Positions 38,244-46,357 of a DNA stretch of 64,000 bases are shown piece after piece. A program made the translations under genes and the position numbers. The notes beneath the pieces are model-generated. The model was not told the DNA's origin. It saw nothing but the letters and a program-made list of their open reading frames with translations, and ran no database searches. Numbering within the stretch: the first letter of the stretch is position 1; each line of letters starts with the position of its first letter. The stretch is taken from assembly GCF_000013085.1 (NCBI RefSeq), contig NC_007643.1:3667501-3731500 (forward strand). Reading direction: 5' to 3'. Origin of the DNA: Rhodospirillum rubrum ATCC 11170 (lineage in GTDB: Bacteria; Pseudomonadota; Alphaproteobacteria; Rhodospirillales; Rhodospirillaceae).

Positions 38244-39485
38244 TCAACCGCCGGCGGCGTCGAGGGCGGCGCCGATGTCGGCGGCCAGATCCTCGGGGTC
38301 TTCCAAGCCGACGGAAAAGCGGATCAGCCCTTCATCGATGCCCTGGATCAGTTTTTCTTCCGGGCTCAGGCGCTGGTGGGTGGTCGTCCACGGATGGCAG
38401 GCCAGCGATTTGGCGTCGCCCAGATTATTCGAGATATCGACGATCGACAGCGCGTTGAGGAAGCGATAGGCGCTGGCCCGTCCGCCCTTCAGCGACAGGG
38501 CGATGACGCCGCCGCCGGCCTTCATCTGGCTTTGCGCCAAGGCATGGCGCGGATGGCTGGCCAACCCGGGATAAAGGGCGCGGGCGACCGCGGGGTGGCC
38601 TTCGATCAGCCCGGCCAGGGTCAAAGCCGTCGCGCTGTGGCGGTTGATGCGCAGCGACAGGGTTTCCAGGCCCTTGAGCATGACCCAGGCGTTGAACGGG
38701 GCGAGGCAGGGACCGGTATGGCGCAGGAACGGCCCGAGATAGGTCTCGTTGAACGCCTCGTCGCAGAGGACGGCGCCGCCCAGGCAGCGGCCCTGGCCGT
38801 CGATCCATTTGGTCGCCGAATGGACGACGACATCGGCGCCGAAGTCGCGCGGCCGCTGCAAAAGCGGCGTGGCGAAGGCGTTATCGACCACCACCGTCGC
38901 CCCAGCGGCATGGGCGAGGTCGCAAACCCCCTTGAGATCGACGATGCGCAGCGTCGGATTGGACGGGGTTTCCAGGAAAACCGCCCGGGTCGGCTTGGCC
39001 AGGGCCTGGGCCCAGGCGTCAAGGTTCTCGGTATCGACGAATTCGGCGCTGACTCCGTATTGGGCCAGCAGATCGCCGATCACCCAGGAGCACGAGCCAA
39101 ACAGATCGCGCGCCGCCACCACCCGATCGCCCGCCCGCACCTGACAGAGCAGGGCCGAGGTGACGGCGGCCATGCCGCTGGCCGTGGCCTTGCAAACCGG
39201 CGCCCCTTCCAGGGCGGCGAGTCGCTCTTCGAAAACGCTGATCGTCGGATTGCGGAAGCGCGAATAGACATAGCGTTCGAGCGTGCCGTCGAAAGCCGCC
39301 TCGGCCTCCTCGGCATTGGGATAGACATAGCCGGAATTGAGAAACAGCGCTTCGCTGGTTTCATTCAAACCAGTCCGAGCCAACCCGCCGCGCACCAGTA
39401 ACGTATCGGCCCGCCAAGTCGCAGGGCCGGTGGGCGCTTCAAGAGACGGAGACTGGGCGGGGGAAAAATCGCTTTCACGGGGCAT
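38244..39485 (-). CDS. metZ: O-succinylhomoserine sulfhydrylase
   Basis: PLP enzyme of the Cys/Met metabolism family that converts O-succinylhomoserine and sulfide to homocysteine. 413 residues from ATG at 39485 (SD AGGAGGG). Landmarks are YSRFRNPTISVFEERLAAL, the SNPTLRIVD and VDNAFATP blocks, and the PLP lysine in VVHSATKWIDGQG. MetZ rather than MetB or MetC is supported by the starting block TLLVRGGLARTGLNETSEA and by the upstream SAM-II riboswitch, which in alphaproteobacteria typically controls metA/metX/metZ genes. It is transcribed alone. Confidence 0.92.
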   Translation of the reverse strand: MPRESDFSPAQSPSLEAPTGPATWRADTLLVRGGLARTGLNETSEALFLNSGYVYPNAEEAEAAFDGTLERYVYSRFRNPTISVFEERLAALEGAPVCKATASGMAAVTSALLCQVRAGDRVVAARDLFGSCSWVIGDLLAQYGVSAEFVDTENLDAWAQALAKPTRAVFLETPSNPTLRIVDLKGVCDLAHAAGATVVVDNAFATPLLQRPRDFGADVVVHSATKWIDGQGRCLGGAVLCDEAFNETYLGPFLRHTGPCLAPFNAWVMLKGLETLSLRINRHSATALTLAGLIEGHPAVARALYPGLASHPRHALAQSQMKAGGGVIALSLKGGRASAYRFLNALSIVDISNNLGDAKSLACHPWTTTHQRLSPEEKLIQGIDEGLIRFSVGLEDPEDLAADIGAALDAAGG

Positions 39486-39497
39486 AGGGGCCCTCCT

Positions 39498-39557
39498 TCG
39501 TGTGACGTCCAAAAGAAAAAAGCCCGGCGATCCGAGGCCGGGACTTTCGTCACACGA
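39498..39557 (-). terminator. Expression platform: terminator nested inside an SD-adjacent stem
   Basis: In the metZ leader CCCGGC (39542-39537) pairs with GCCGGG (39528-39523) and is followed by CTTTTTTC, a rho-independent terminator. Around it, TCGTGTGACG (39557-39548) can pair perfectly with CGTCACACGA (39507-39498), a 10-bp stem whose 3' arm touches the metZ SD AGGAGGG. The first arm immediately follows the riboswitch, so ligand state could decide the fold. Confidence 0.75.
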
Positions 39558-39610
39558 CCCTTTTAGCTGTTTGTTTAACGTGGGCGCAAGCCGGTCTCAA
39601 ATCCCCACGA
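39558..39610 (-). ncRNA. SAM-II riboswitch upstream of metZ
   Basis: The minus strand reads CGTGGGGATTTGAGACCGG, CTTGCGCCCACGTTAAACAA and ACAGCTAAAAGGG. This matches the SAM-II aptamer pattern: a GTGG...CCAC first stem, the loop GATTTGA, the conserved CACGTTAAACAA joining region and the 3' GCTAAA element forming the pseudoknot. SAM-II is known mainly from alphaproteobacterial metA/metX/metZ leaders. It starts about 125 nt and ends about 73 nt before the metZ ATG. Binding of S-adenosylmethionine should lower metZ expression. Confidence 0.9.
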
Positions 39611-40017
39611 ATCTGGGGCCGACCCTAGCGCCGCTTTCCGCCCATCGTCAAGATCCCGTTCGCCCAAAGCCAGACAAGCGAGTCGCCGCCGCCACCGCAC
39701 CGGACAGGCGGGGGCATGGAGGACGGTTTTGTTACGAAGGCAAAGCGATGCCCCGATGCCGCTTGCCTCAAGGAAGCGGGCAGAGACCTGAACTTCAAAG
39801 GGAAACCCTGGCGTTCCGTGAGTGAGGCGGGAAAAGGATCGATAAAAATCCTGGTCGAACCGAGACTAAAGCGTATACCGTCACCCCGCGGTTCAAAGAC
39901 CCGTCGCCTTGGGGCGACGATTCGGAACGGAAAGACCCGGAAAGCGGCCTGATACGGGGCGGAACGTCCCCGACACGGCGTGACCGGAGCCTTTCAGGAA
40001 TAGCGGCGGGAGAGCCC
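39611..40017. other. 407-bp intergenic region between metZ and the bactofilin gene
   Basis: Must hold the divergent promoters of metZ and of the bactofilin gene. A perfect 7-bp hairpin CGTCGCC-TTGG-GGCGACG lies at 39902-39919. A 79-codon frame at 39716-39952 has a start and no family resemblance; I do not call it. No RNA gene seen. Confidence 0.4.
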
Positions 40018-40419
40018 ATGAGTACACAACCGGTCCAAGGAGCGGCCGCCGAACCAAAAGAGGCTAGGCCGTCCTACATCGCCCCCGATCTGGTGGTCCG
40101 CGGCAAGATCAGCTGCGCGGGCGACCTGCATGTCGGCGGCCGCATCGAAGGTGAAGTCACCTGCGGACAGATTTCCGTGATCGGCGGCGGCGCCATCGAT
40201 GGCGTCGTCCATGCCGAACGGCTGACCCTCGAGTCGGGCTCGCAAATCAGCGGCGATGTCTGGACGACGCTTCTTGGCGTCAAGGGCGATGCCCGGGTGA
40301 GCGCGCGGGTTCATGCCCGCGGCGCCCAGCGCGCCTTCGCCGCGGATAACGCCGAAGAGAGCCGCCGGGGCTCGCCCGCCTCCCGCTCTTCGGTCGTCGA
40401 GGCGTTTCCGGCCGCCTGA
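40018..40419 (+). CDS. Bactofilin
   Basis: 133-residue polymer-forming cytoskeletal protein. The central beta-helical domain is clear: SYIAPDLVVRGKISCAGDL, HVGGRIEGEVTCGQISVIGG, GAIDGVVHAERLTLESG, SQISGDVWTTLLGVKGDAR, each a strand-turn repeat with regularly spaced Gly. The N- and C-terminal tails are short and disordered, as in the family. Bactofilins polymerise without nucleotide and position cell-wall or stalk machinery. It lies 181 bp before the large coiled-coil gene on the same strand; a shared role in polarity is inference. Confidence 0.93.
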   Translation: MSTQPVQGAAAEPKEARPSYIAPDLVVRGKISCAGDLHVGGRIEGEVTCGQISVIGGGAIDGVVHAERLTLESGSQISGDVWTTLLGVKGDARVSARVHARGAQRAFAADNAEESRRGSPASRSSVVEAFPAA

Positions 40420-40490
40420 CGCCCGCCCAGACCGACCATTCGCGGCTGACACGGGCGGCGCGGCTTTTCGCAGCCCCGAAAACAGGCTAG

Positions 40491-40611
40491 GATTCGGTGC
40501 GACGTGGGTTTGATCCCGCGAGTCGCGATGGCATGTCCTTGCTCCGTCCAACGACGGCCGCCGTTCGCGGCCCCCAGCCTGATAGCCGCGTTCCCAACCC
40601 ATGAGTGATTC
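40491..40611. promoter_or_regulatory. Three GANTC sites at the start of the coiled-coil gene
   Basis: GATTC at 40491, GAGTC at 40520 and GATTC at 40607 lie within 121 bp spanning the ATG at 40601. These are CcrM targets; another GAGTC occurs at about 40685 inside the gene. The enrichment is modest and could be chance. Confidence 0.4.
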
Positions 40612-43600
40612 TACCCAGACCTCCCAGCCCCTTGCCGGCACCGATACTCCCCCCCAGGATCCACCGGGCGGGACGCCGATCGTCGAGTCCCCCAAGCCCC
40701 CCGCCAAGTCGGCGGACGAGGCGCCTGGAGGCCCACGGGGCGGGACGCCCGGAGACTTAAGGGGCGGAACGTCCGGAGACCCAAAGGGCGGAACGGCGGC
40801 GGAGCGGTCGGCCCACCCCCCCCTGCCCCTGGGCATTCTGCCAACCGCCGGCGGGACCGACGACGGCGACGGGACCGCCGAGAACACCGAGCGGTCTTTC
40901 ACCTTGCCGGCGACAACGGAGCGCGGCGAGCGCGCCGGCCGTGGCGAGCGGGGGGCGCGCCGCCCGCGCAGCGAACGCCTGCGGCGCAAACACCGCCTGG
41001 GCAGCACGCTGATCTGGGTGGCCGGGCTGGGCACCGTCTTCTGGCTTGGTGTCTTTGCCGTTTACGTCGGGGCGACCGTCGGCATCGAAAACATCTTGCT
41101 GTACCAGCCGCTGGAAATCGGCGGCATGGTCTCGGGCGCGCTGGTGCCGATCCTGCTGCTGTGGCTGGCCGTCGCCTTTCACGACCGCGCCGCCAAGTTC
41201 GGCGAGGAAGCGGAAATCCTGCGCCACTACCTCGAGCAGCTTGCCTATCCCGATGACGCGGCGGTCGATCGCGTCGGCCAGATCACCCAGGCCCTGGTCG
41301 CCCAGGCGACGGCCCTGAACGAGGCCTCGCGCACCGCCGTCGCCCGCGGATTGGCGATGCGCGACGATCTGCGCCGCGAGACCGAGGCCATGGAAAGCAC
41401 GGCCGCCCGCATCGCCGCCGACGCCACCCAGCTCTCCAGCGGCCTCGACCGCCGGATCGAGGGGCTGACGCTCGCCTATACCAAGGCCGGCGACCAGGGC
41501 CGCGAGTTGGAAACCCTGCTCGACCGTTTGCAGGGGCAGTTCACCCAGACCGTGCGCAAGACCGGCGACGAGGCCCGCGCCTTTCGCGACGCCCTGACCG
41601 ACGACCTTGTGCATCTCGACACCCTGATCCAGCGCTCGGCCGAACAGACGCGGATGCTGGCCGGCCTTGGCCAGTCGATCGAACGCATGCTTGACGACTC
41701 CGAAGGGGTCGCCGGATCGATCGAACGCCGGGCCGACACCTTGAAGATCCTCTATGGCGATCAGAACCGGGCTCTGGCCCGGGCCAGCGAACAATTGTCC
41801 GATGAGGCGGCGCGGATCGCCGAAACCCTCGGCAAGCAGTCGGCGACTTTGGCCCAGGTCACCGAAAGCATGGTCAGCCGGGTGCGGCTGGTCGACGAGA
41901 CGCTGACCTTACAGGGCCGCAATCTCGCCGAAACCAGCGACGCGGCGCTCGGCCGCCTCAAGGCGGTCGATGGCCTGCTTAGCAAACGCACCGAGGAATT
42001 GACCGGAATCGTCGAAGAGGTTCTAGGCCGGCTCGACGAAACGACCGACGCCTTCACCCAGCGTTCGCGCGATCTGGCCACCGCCGGCGAAGAGGCCTCG
42101 CGCGGCATGGACGGCGCGGCCGAAACCGCCGGCAACGCCTTGAAGGCCATGGGGCTGGCCATGGGCAAGGTCCAGGAAAAGAGCAAGGGCGTGGCCGAGT
42201 TGGTGATCGGCCATGCCGAAACCCTCGACCGTCTGGCCGGTCAGACCGCCACCCAGACCGAGTCCATCCGCAGCGGCCTCAAGGGCCAGACCGACGACCT
42301 GATGGGCGTGCTGACCTCGGTCCGCAGCCATATCGATCTGGCCTCGGCGGCGATGGGCAAACAGGCCCGCGACCTCAACGCCACCGCCGAAGGCGTGGTC
42401 AGCGCCCTGAAAGACGTGTCCGGCTTGGTCCATACCAGCGGCGGCGAATTGGCGCAGACGGCGACCCGGGTGACCGTCGATCTTGAAGCCGCCGCCAGCA
42501 CCCTGCGCCGCAACGCCACGGAACTGGGACAGGCCGGCAAGGGCACGGTCGACAGCCTGCGCAACGCCGGCGTCACCCTGGTCGAACAGGCCAGTCTGGT
42601 CAAGGACGCGGCCGCCATCGCCGGCAAGGCGATCGCCGAGGCCGATGGCGCCATGCGCGGCCGCGCCTCGGCGGTGTCCGAAGCCGGGCTAACCGTCGAA
42701 AAGACGCTGAGCGTCGCCGCCGAGAAGTTCAACATCCAGGCCGGGGCGCTCGATCGCGTCCTTGCCTCCTCGCGCCAGGGATTGGAAACCGCCCTCTCCG
42801 ACCTCGGACGCCAAACCTCCGAGATGGGAAAATCGGCCGAAACGGCGGCGCGGCGCATCGTCGCCCTGTCCGAGGCCATGGGCCGGGCCGGTGGCGATTT
42901 CGACGAGCGCGCCGCCCGGGGCGTCGCCCTGGTCACCCAGGCCGCCGACCGCCTGGGCGAGGTGGTTCAGGAAGTCTCGACCAACGCCGAGCGGGTGACC
43001 GGCGCGGTGCGCGCCGCCGCCTCGGAATTCCGCCGCGAGGTCGGCGATGTTTCCGACGGTTCGAAGGCCGCCCTGCGACCGATCCGCGACTCCCTTTCGG
43101 CGCTGCGCCGGGAGACCGAACAATTGAGCAGCGTCGCCGCCAATGCCGCCGAAAACGCCCTTGGTCCCTATCGCTCGGCCCTGGCCTCGCTGCGCGGCGA
43201 AACCGAACAACTCGGCCTGTTGGGCGGCAATGCGGTCGAGGTCATCGTCACCCCCTTCCGTGAGGCGCTCGCCACCCTGCGCAGCGATACCGACGCCCTG
43301 GCCAATGACGGCAAGGCGGCGGCCGAAGGCGCCATCGCCCCCTTCCGCGAGGCGCTGGCCGGCCTGCGCCGCGATACGGAAACCCTGACCTCGGCCGGAC
43401 GGGTTCTCGCCGAGGCCACCCACAAAACCTCGGGCGCCTTCGTCAAGCAAACCGAAGGGCTGATCGCCGCCTCCCACGAAGCCGAAAAACGGCTGCGCGA
43501 GATGAAATCCCTCGAGGACGATCTCGATATCGAAAGCTTCCTCAACTCCTCGACCTATGTCATCGAGAAGCTCGATTCCCTGGCCGTGGACATCACCCGG

Positions 43601-43900
43601 CTGTTCGCTCCGGCGCGCGAGGAAGACCTGTGGCGGCGCTATCACAAGGGCGACCAGGGGGTTTTCCTGCGCCACCTCGCCCGCGCCATCACCCCCGCCC
43701 ATGCCGAAGCCATCCGCCTTGCCACCACCAAGGACAAAAGCTTCCGCGACTACGTGTCGTCCTATGTCAGCGAATATGAATCCCTTTTGGAAACCACCCG
43801 CAAATCGCCGCGCGCCGACGTGCTGACCGCCCTGTTCATCGGCTCTGATCTCGGCAAGGTCTATATGGTGCTGGCCAAGGCGCTGGGCCGGCTGGAATAA
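40601..43900 (+). CDS. Large membrane-anchored coiled-coil protein, TipN-like candidate polarity factor
   Basis: 1099 residues. Residues 1-130 are disordered and Pro/Gly/basic, with a short tandem repeat (GGTPGDLR, GGTSGDPK). Two TM helices at ~133-160 and ~172-193 follow. About 800 residues of Ala/Leu/Glu/Arg-rich coiled coil come next, with four related ~30-residue units near 830-950 (R-x-x-L-x-x-L-R-x-[ED]-T). A conserved-looking C-terminal globular region includes LWRRYHKGDQGVFLRHLARA and ends FIGSDLGKVYMVLAKALGRLE. The two-TM plus long coiled-coil plan resembles the Caulobacter pole organiser TipN; sequence homology is not established. Follows a bactofilin gene. Confidence 0.85.
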   Translation: MSDSTQTSQPLAGTDTPPQDPPGGTPIVESPKPPAKSADEAPGGPRGGTPGDLRGGTSGDPKGGTAAERSAHPPLPLGILPTAGGTDDGDGTAENTERSFTLPATTERGERAGRGERGARRPRSERLRRKHRLGSTLIWVAGLGTVFWLGVFAVYVGATVGIENILLYQPLEIGGMVSGALVPILLLWLAVAFHDRAAKFGEEAEILRHYLEQLAYPDDAAVDRVGQITQALVAQATALNEASRTAVARGLAMRDDLRRETEAMESTAARIAADATQLSSGLDRRIEGLTLAYTKAGDQGRELETLLDRLQGQFTQTVRKTGDEARAFRDALTDDLVHLDTLIQRSAEQTRMLAGLGQSIERMLDDSEGVAGSIERRADTLKILYGDQNRALARASEQLSDEAARIAETLGKQSATLAQVTESMVSRVRLVDETLTLQGRNLAETSDAALGRLKAVDGLLSKRTEELTGIVEEVLGRLDETTDAFTQRSRDLATAGEEASRGMDGAAETAGNALKAMGLAMGKVQEKSKGVAELVIGHAETLDRLAGQTATQTESIRSGLKGQTDDLMGVLTSVRSHIDLASAAMGKQARDLNATAEGVVSALKDVSGLVHTSGGELAQTATRVTVDLEAAASTLRRNATELGQAGKGTVDSLRNAGVTLVEQASLVKDAAAIAGKAIAEADGAMRGRASAVSEAGLTVEKTLSVAAEKFNIQAGALDRVLASSRQGLETALSDLGRQTSEMGKSAETAARRIVALSEAMGRAGGDFDERAARGVALVTQAADRLGEVVQEVSTNAERVTGAVRAAASEFRREVGDVSDGSKAALRPIRDSLSALRRETEQLSSVAANAAENALGPYRSALASLRGETEQLGLLGGNAVEVIVTPFREALATLRSDTDALANDGKAAAEGAIAPFREALAGLRRDTETLTSAGRVLAEATHKTSGAFVKQTEGLIAASHEAEKRLREMKSLEDDLDIESFLNSSTYVIEKLDSLAVDITRLFAPAREEDLWRRYHKGDQGVFLRHLARAITPAHAEAIRLATTKDKSFRDYVSSYVSEYESLLETTRKSPRADVLTALFIGSDLGKVYMVLAKALGRLE

Positions 43901-43951
43901 CCCGGCCGGCGCGCGACACGACGGGGCCGGCGCGTTTCATCGAAAATAGCG

Positions 43952-43980
43952 TTGCGAACGATTATCAGTCTCGATATAAT
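43952..43980 (+). promoter_or_regulatory. Strong promoter overlapping a Fur-box-like sequence
   Basis: TTGCGA at 43952, 17-bp spacer, TATAAT at 43975, 36 bp before the next ATG. The segment TGCGAACGATTATC inside it agrees with a Fur half-site pair at 10 of 14 positions (TGATAATCATTATC), and TTGCGAA...ATTATCA is a common natural Fur-box form. Binding there would block RNA polymerase in iron-replete cells. Confidence 0.6.
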
Positions 43981-44015
43981 CCCCTCCTCTTTTGATGGAC
44001 ATAAGGGGATACCAG

Positions 44016-44495
44016 ATGGATCGCCACGGCACTTTGCGGGTCATTAGCGGCGCCGCGCCGGCGGGCCCGGGTGGTATCCTGGTGGAAGCGGCGCGCGGCT
44101 GGGCCCGCCGCCCCGGCCTTCCCGGCGGCTTCACCCCGGCGGTGGCCCGTCAGGTCTGCGCCAGCGGCTTGGCGGCGGCCTTGGGTCCTTTGGAAAGCCT
44201 GCTGGCCGTTCTGACGGTTCACGGCCAGTCGCCCCTTGATCTTTCCCCCCCCGGCACGCCGCTTTTCCGCAAGGATGAACTGCTGCTGGCCCGGGTTCTC
44301 GAGGGCGCGGTGGCCGAGGGGTTGGTTGAAAGTCCGGCGGTCGCCCGCCTTGGCCGCCGCCTTTCGCCGCGCGGCGAGGCCCTGCTGCGCCGCACCCTGG
44401 CCGATCTGGTGCGGGCAAGCCACCTGCGCACCACCCGGGCCCCCCTGCCCTGCGGCCCCGCCCATCCTTTGGCGATCGTTCTCGCCGCCGAATAG
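44016..44495 (+). CDS. Unknown 159-residue protein with probable iron-regulated promoter
   Basis: Start ATG at 44016 with AAGGGGAT upstream. No signal peptide or TM helix is evident; the protein is Ala/Leu/Arg-rich and probably helical, with stretches such as WARRPGLPGGFTPAVARQV, PPGTPLFRKDELLLARVLEG and LSPRGEALLRRTLADLVRA. Two cysteines (in RQVCASG and APLPCGPAH) are far apart. I recognise no family. Its promoter overlaps a Fur-like box, and the downstream genes encode an iron/siderophore-type uptake system, so a role in iron homeostasis is a reasonable inference. Confidence 0.7.
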   Translation: MDRHGTLRVISGAAPAGPGGILVEAARGWARRPGLPGGFTPAVARQVCASGLAAALGPLESLLAVLTVHGQSPLDLSPPGTPLFRKDELLLARVLEGAVAEGLVESPAVARLGRRLSPRGEALLRRTLADLVRASHLRTTRAPLPCGPAHPLAIVLAAE

Positions 44496-44777
44496 GCGGC
44501 GCGAAAAAATCCGCTTCTCCCAAAAAGCGCCAAGCGCCGCGCGCTTTCGCCCAACAGTCGGAAAACCTTGACGGTTTTCGACCTTTCCGCCTTTTGCCCC
44601 TCAGCCTTGCCCACCCGCTGGCAAGCCGGCGGGCCCCTTATTCCCGCTCAAGATAATCCCCTCTCGATTGAAGATCGCCCATACAGACCTACGTATAGAG
44701 TTTGAGGCTGTTGCCGGATGCTCCTGAAGCCCTCCCGCGCTTCTTGACGGAACGACCGGCCGGGTGGAGACGGGACC

Positions 44778-45089
44778 ATGGTGATCTTGGAGGCCCCGTC
44801 GGCATTGATGCCGGCGAACGATAACCTGCTGCTCAGCGGCGCTCAGGAACGTCTAAGCCGGGCGCTTGACGGGCTGGTCGCGGCGCTTGACCGCCAAGCG
44901 GAAGCCTTGCGCGGTTTCCGCGACAATTGCCAGAAGCTGGAACGCTCGGTCACCACCTGTGGCGATGGTCTCAGACGCTATCAGGCGGCCCTTGAAACCA
45001 TCGACACCGAAGGATTGCGTCGCTCGGGCGACAGCCTGTTGGCCCTGACCGAATCCTGGCCCGAGATGGCCGAGAGCGACTCGCGCTAG
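44778..45089 (+). CDS. Small coiled-coil protein, function unknown
   Basis: 103 residues, start ATG at 44778 with GGAG 9 bases upstream. The central region (RLSRALDGLVAALDRQAEAL, then FRDNCQKLERSVTTCGDGL) is a predicted amphipathic helix or coiled coil with two cysteines; the C-terminus is acidic. No signal peptide or TM segment. No family recognised. It lies between the Fur-box gene (283 bp upstream) and the binding-protein gene (174 bp downstream) on the same strand, but the gaps argue against one tight operon. Confidence 0.65.
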   Translation: MVILEAPSALMPANDNLLLSGAQERLSRALDGLVAALDRQAEALRGFRDNCQKLERSVTTCGDGLRRYQAALETIDTEGLRRSGDSLLALTESWPEMAESDSR

Positions 45090-45263
45090 AGAGCGGATCC
45101 CGAGCGTTCCGAACCAGGGCGCGACGGTGATTTGCTTGGCTATCCCTAGAGGAGAGCGGCGCGCCTGAAGCGAATTTCGGGCACGCCGCCCTAACCCTAT
45201 CCCCGCTATTCCCAATCGGATATAAGTCTTTGCGGACATTACTGGGGATAAGAGGGGATCAGG

Positions 45264-46328
45264 GTGGACACTCCGTCACGCCGCGACGTTCTTGCCGGGC
45301 TCGGCCTCGGGGGGATCGCAAGCGCCCTGACACGGGCGGGCTGGACGCGCCCCGCGCGGGCGACTGAGGGCCGGCTATTTCGCGACGATGCCGATCGCAG
45401 CCTTTCCCTGCCGGCCGCCCTCGGCTCGGTTCTGCCCGCCGGGCCGGTCGCCGCCGTCTGGCTTTACACCCTGGCGCCCGATCTGATGGCCGGCTGGCCC
45501 GATGCCCTGTCGGCCGACCAGCGGGCCCTGATCGCCCCGCCCTACGCCGATCTGCCGGTGCGCGGCCGGGTGGCGCTGCGCGGCGGCACGGTCAATCTTG
45601 AAGCCCTGGCCAGCCTGCGCCCCGATCTGATCCTTGATGTCGGCTCGCTCGATCCCTCCTACCGCTCGGTCGCCGAGCGCGTGCAGGGGCAGACCGGCAT
45701 CGCCTATGCCCTGATCGACGGCGGGCTTGACCGGGTGAGCCAGACCTATGCCCGCCTGGGCGATCTGCTTGGCCGGCCGCAACGGGCCGCCGAACTGGCC
45801 GCCTGGGCAAACGCCGAACGGGCCGAGATCACGCGGCGCCTTCCAACCCCGGCCGACCGCCCGGCCATCGCCGTCTATTACGGCCGGGGGGCCAAGGGGA
45901 TGGAATCGGCGGCCTCGGGGGCGATCACCACCGAAGTCATCGACCTGCTGGGGGCGCGCAATGTGGTCGCCGCCGGCGGCCGGGGGTTGGTGACGATTTC
46001 GCCCGAAAGCCTGGTGGTCGCCCGGCCCGAGGTGATCCTGGCCACCGATCAATCGTTCCTGGACGCCCTGCGCGGCGAGCCCCGGTGGCAAAGCCTGCCC
46101 GCCGTGCGCGCCGGGCGGCTTTACAAGGTGCCCGCCCTGCCCTTCGGCTGGGTCGACTATCCGCCGGCGATCAACCGCCTGCTCGGCCTGCGCTGGCTGG
46201 CCAAGCTGCTCTATCCCGAGGCTTTTCCCGAGCCCCTGGCCCCGGTCGTCCGCGATTTCTTCGCCCGCTTCTATCAGGTCACGCTCAGCCTGCCCCAGGC
46301 CGCCGCCCTGGCCGGCGAAGACCGGTAG
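45264..46328 (+). CDS. Tat-exported iron-complex ABC transporter substrate-binding protein
   Basis: 354 residues with a twin-arginine signal (SRRDVLAGLGLGGIASAL) cleaved near residue 34. The mature protein is a helical-backbone (BtuF/FecB-type) binding protein: VAAVWLYTLAPDLMAGW, NLEALASLRPDLILDVGS, the SPESLVVARPEVILATDQ block, and the ending region FGWVDYPPAINRLLGLRWL. Such proteins carry siderophores, haem or cobalamin to FecCD-type permeases, one of which is encoded at 49.2-50.3 kb. GTG start at 45264 with GAGGGGATCAG upstream. Convergent with the TonB-dependent receptor. Confidence 0.88.
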   Translation: MDTPSRRDVLAGLGLGGIASALTRAGWTRPARATEGRLFRDDADRSLSLPAALGSVLPAGPVAAVWLYTLAPDLMAGWPDALSADQRALIAPPYADLPVRGRVALRGGTVNLEALASLRPDLILDVGSLDPSYRSVAERVQGQTGIAYALIDGGLDRVSQTYARLGDLLGRPQRAAELAAWANAERAEITRRLPTPADRPAIAVYYGRGAKGMESAASGAITTEVIDLLGARNVVAAGGRGLVTISPESLVVARPEVILATDQSFLDALRGEPRWQSLPAVRAGRLYKVPALPFGWVDYPPAINRLLGLRWLAKLLYPEAFPEPLAPVVRDFFARFYQVTLSLPQAAALAGEDR

Positions 46329-46344
46329 GGGAAGCCCCCACCGG
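46322..46344. terminator. Hairpin at the convergent ends of binding protein and receptor genes
   Basis: CCGGT-A-GGGG / CCCC-C-ACCGG pair with one internal mismatch around AAG; the stem includes the binding-protein stop codon. No T-run follows, so termination is only a suggestion. Confidence 0.4.
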
Positions 46345-46357
46345 CCTTGGGCAAGCG

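Noticed and set aside
39716-39952. 79-codon frame upstream of the bactofilin gene
   Set aside because: No convincing Shine-Dalgarno, no recognisable family, unusual Lys/Arg-rich composition. Treated as non-coding.
44640-44665. Second Fur-like site at the ATAATCCCCTC stretch before the gene at 44778
   Set aside because: It shares 11 bases with the promoter region at 43.98 kb but lies outside the Fur-box part, and no inverted repeat is visible.
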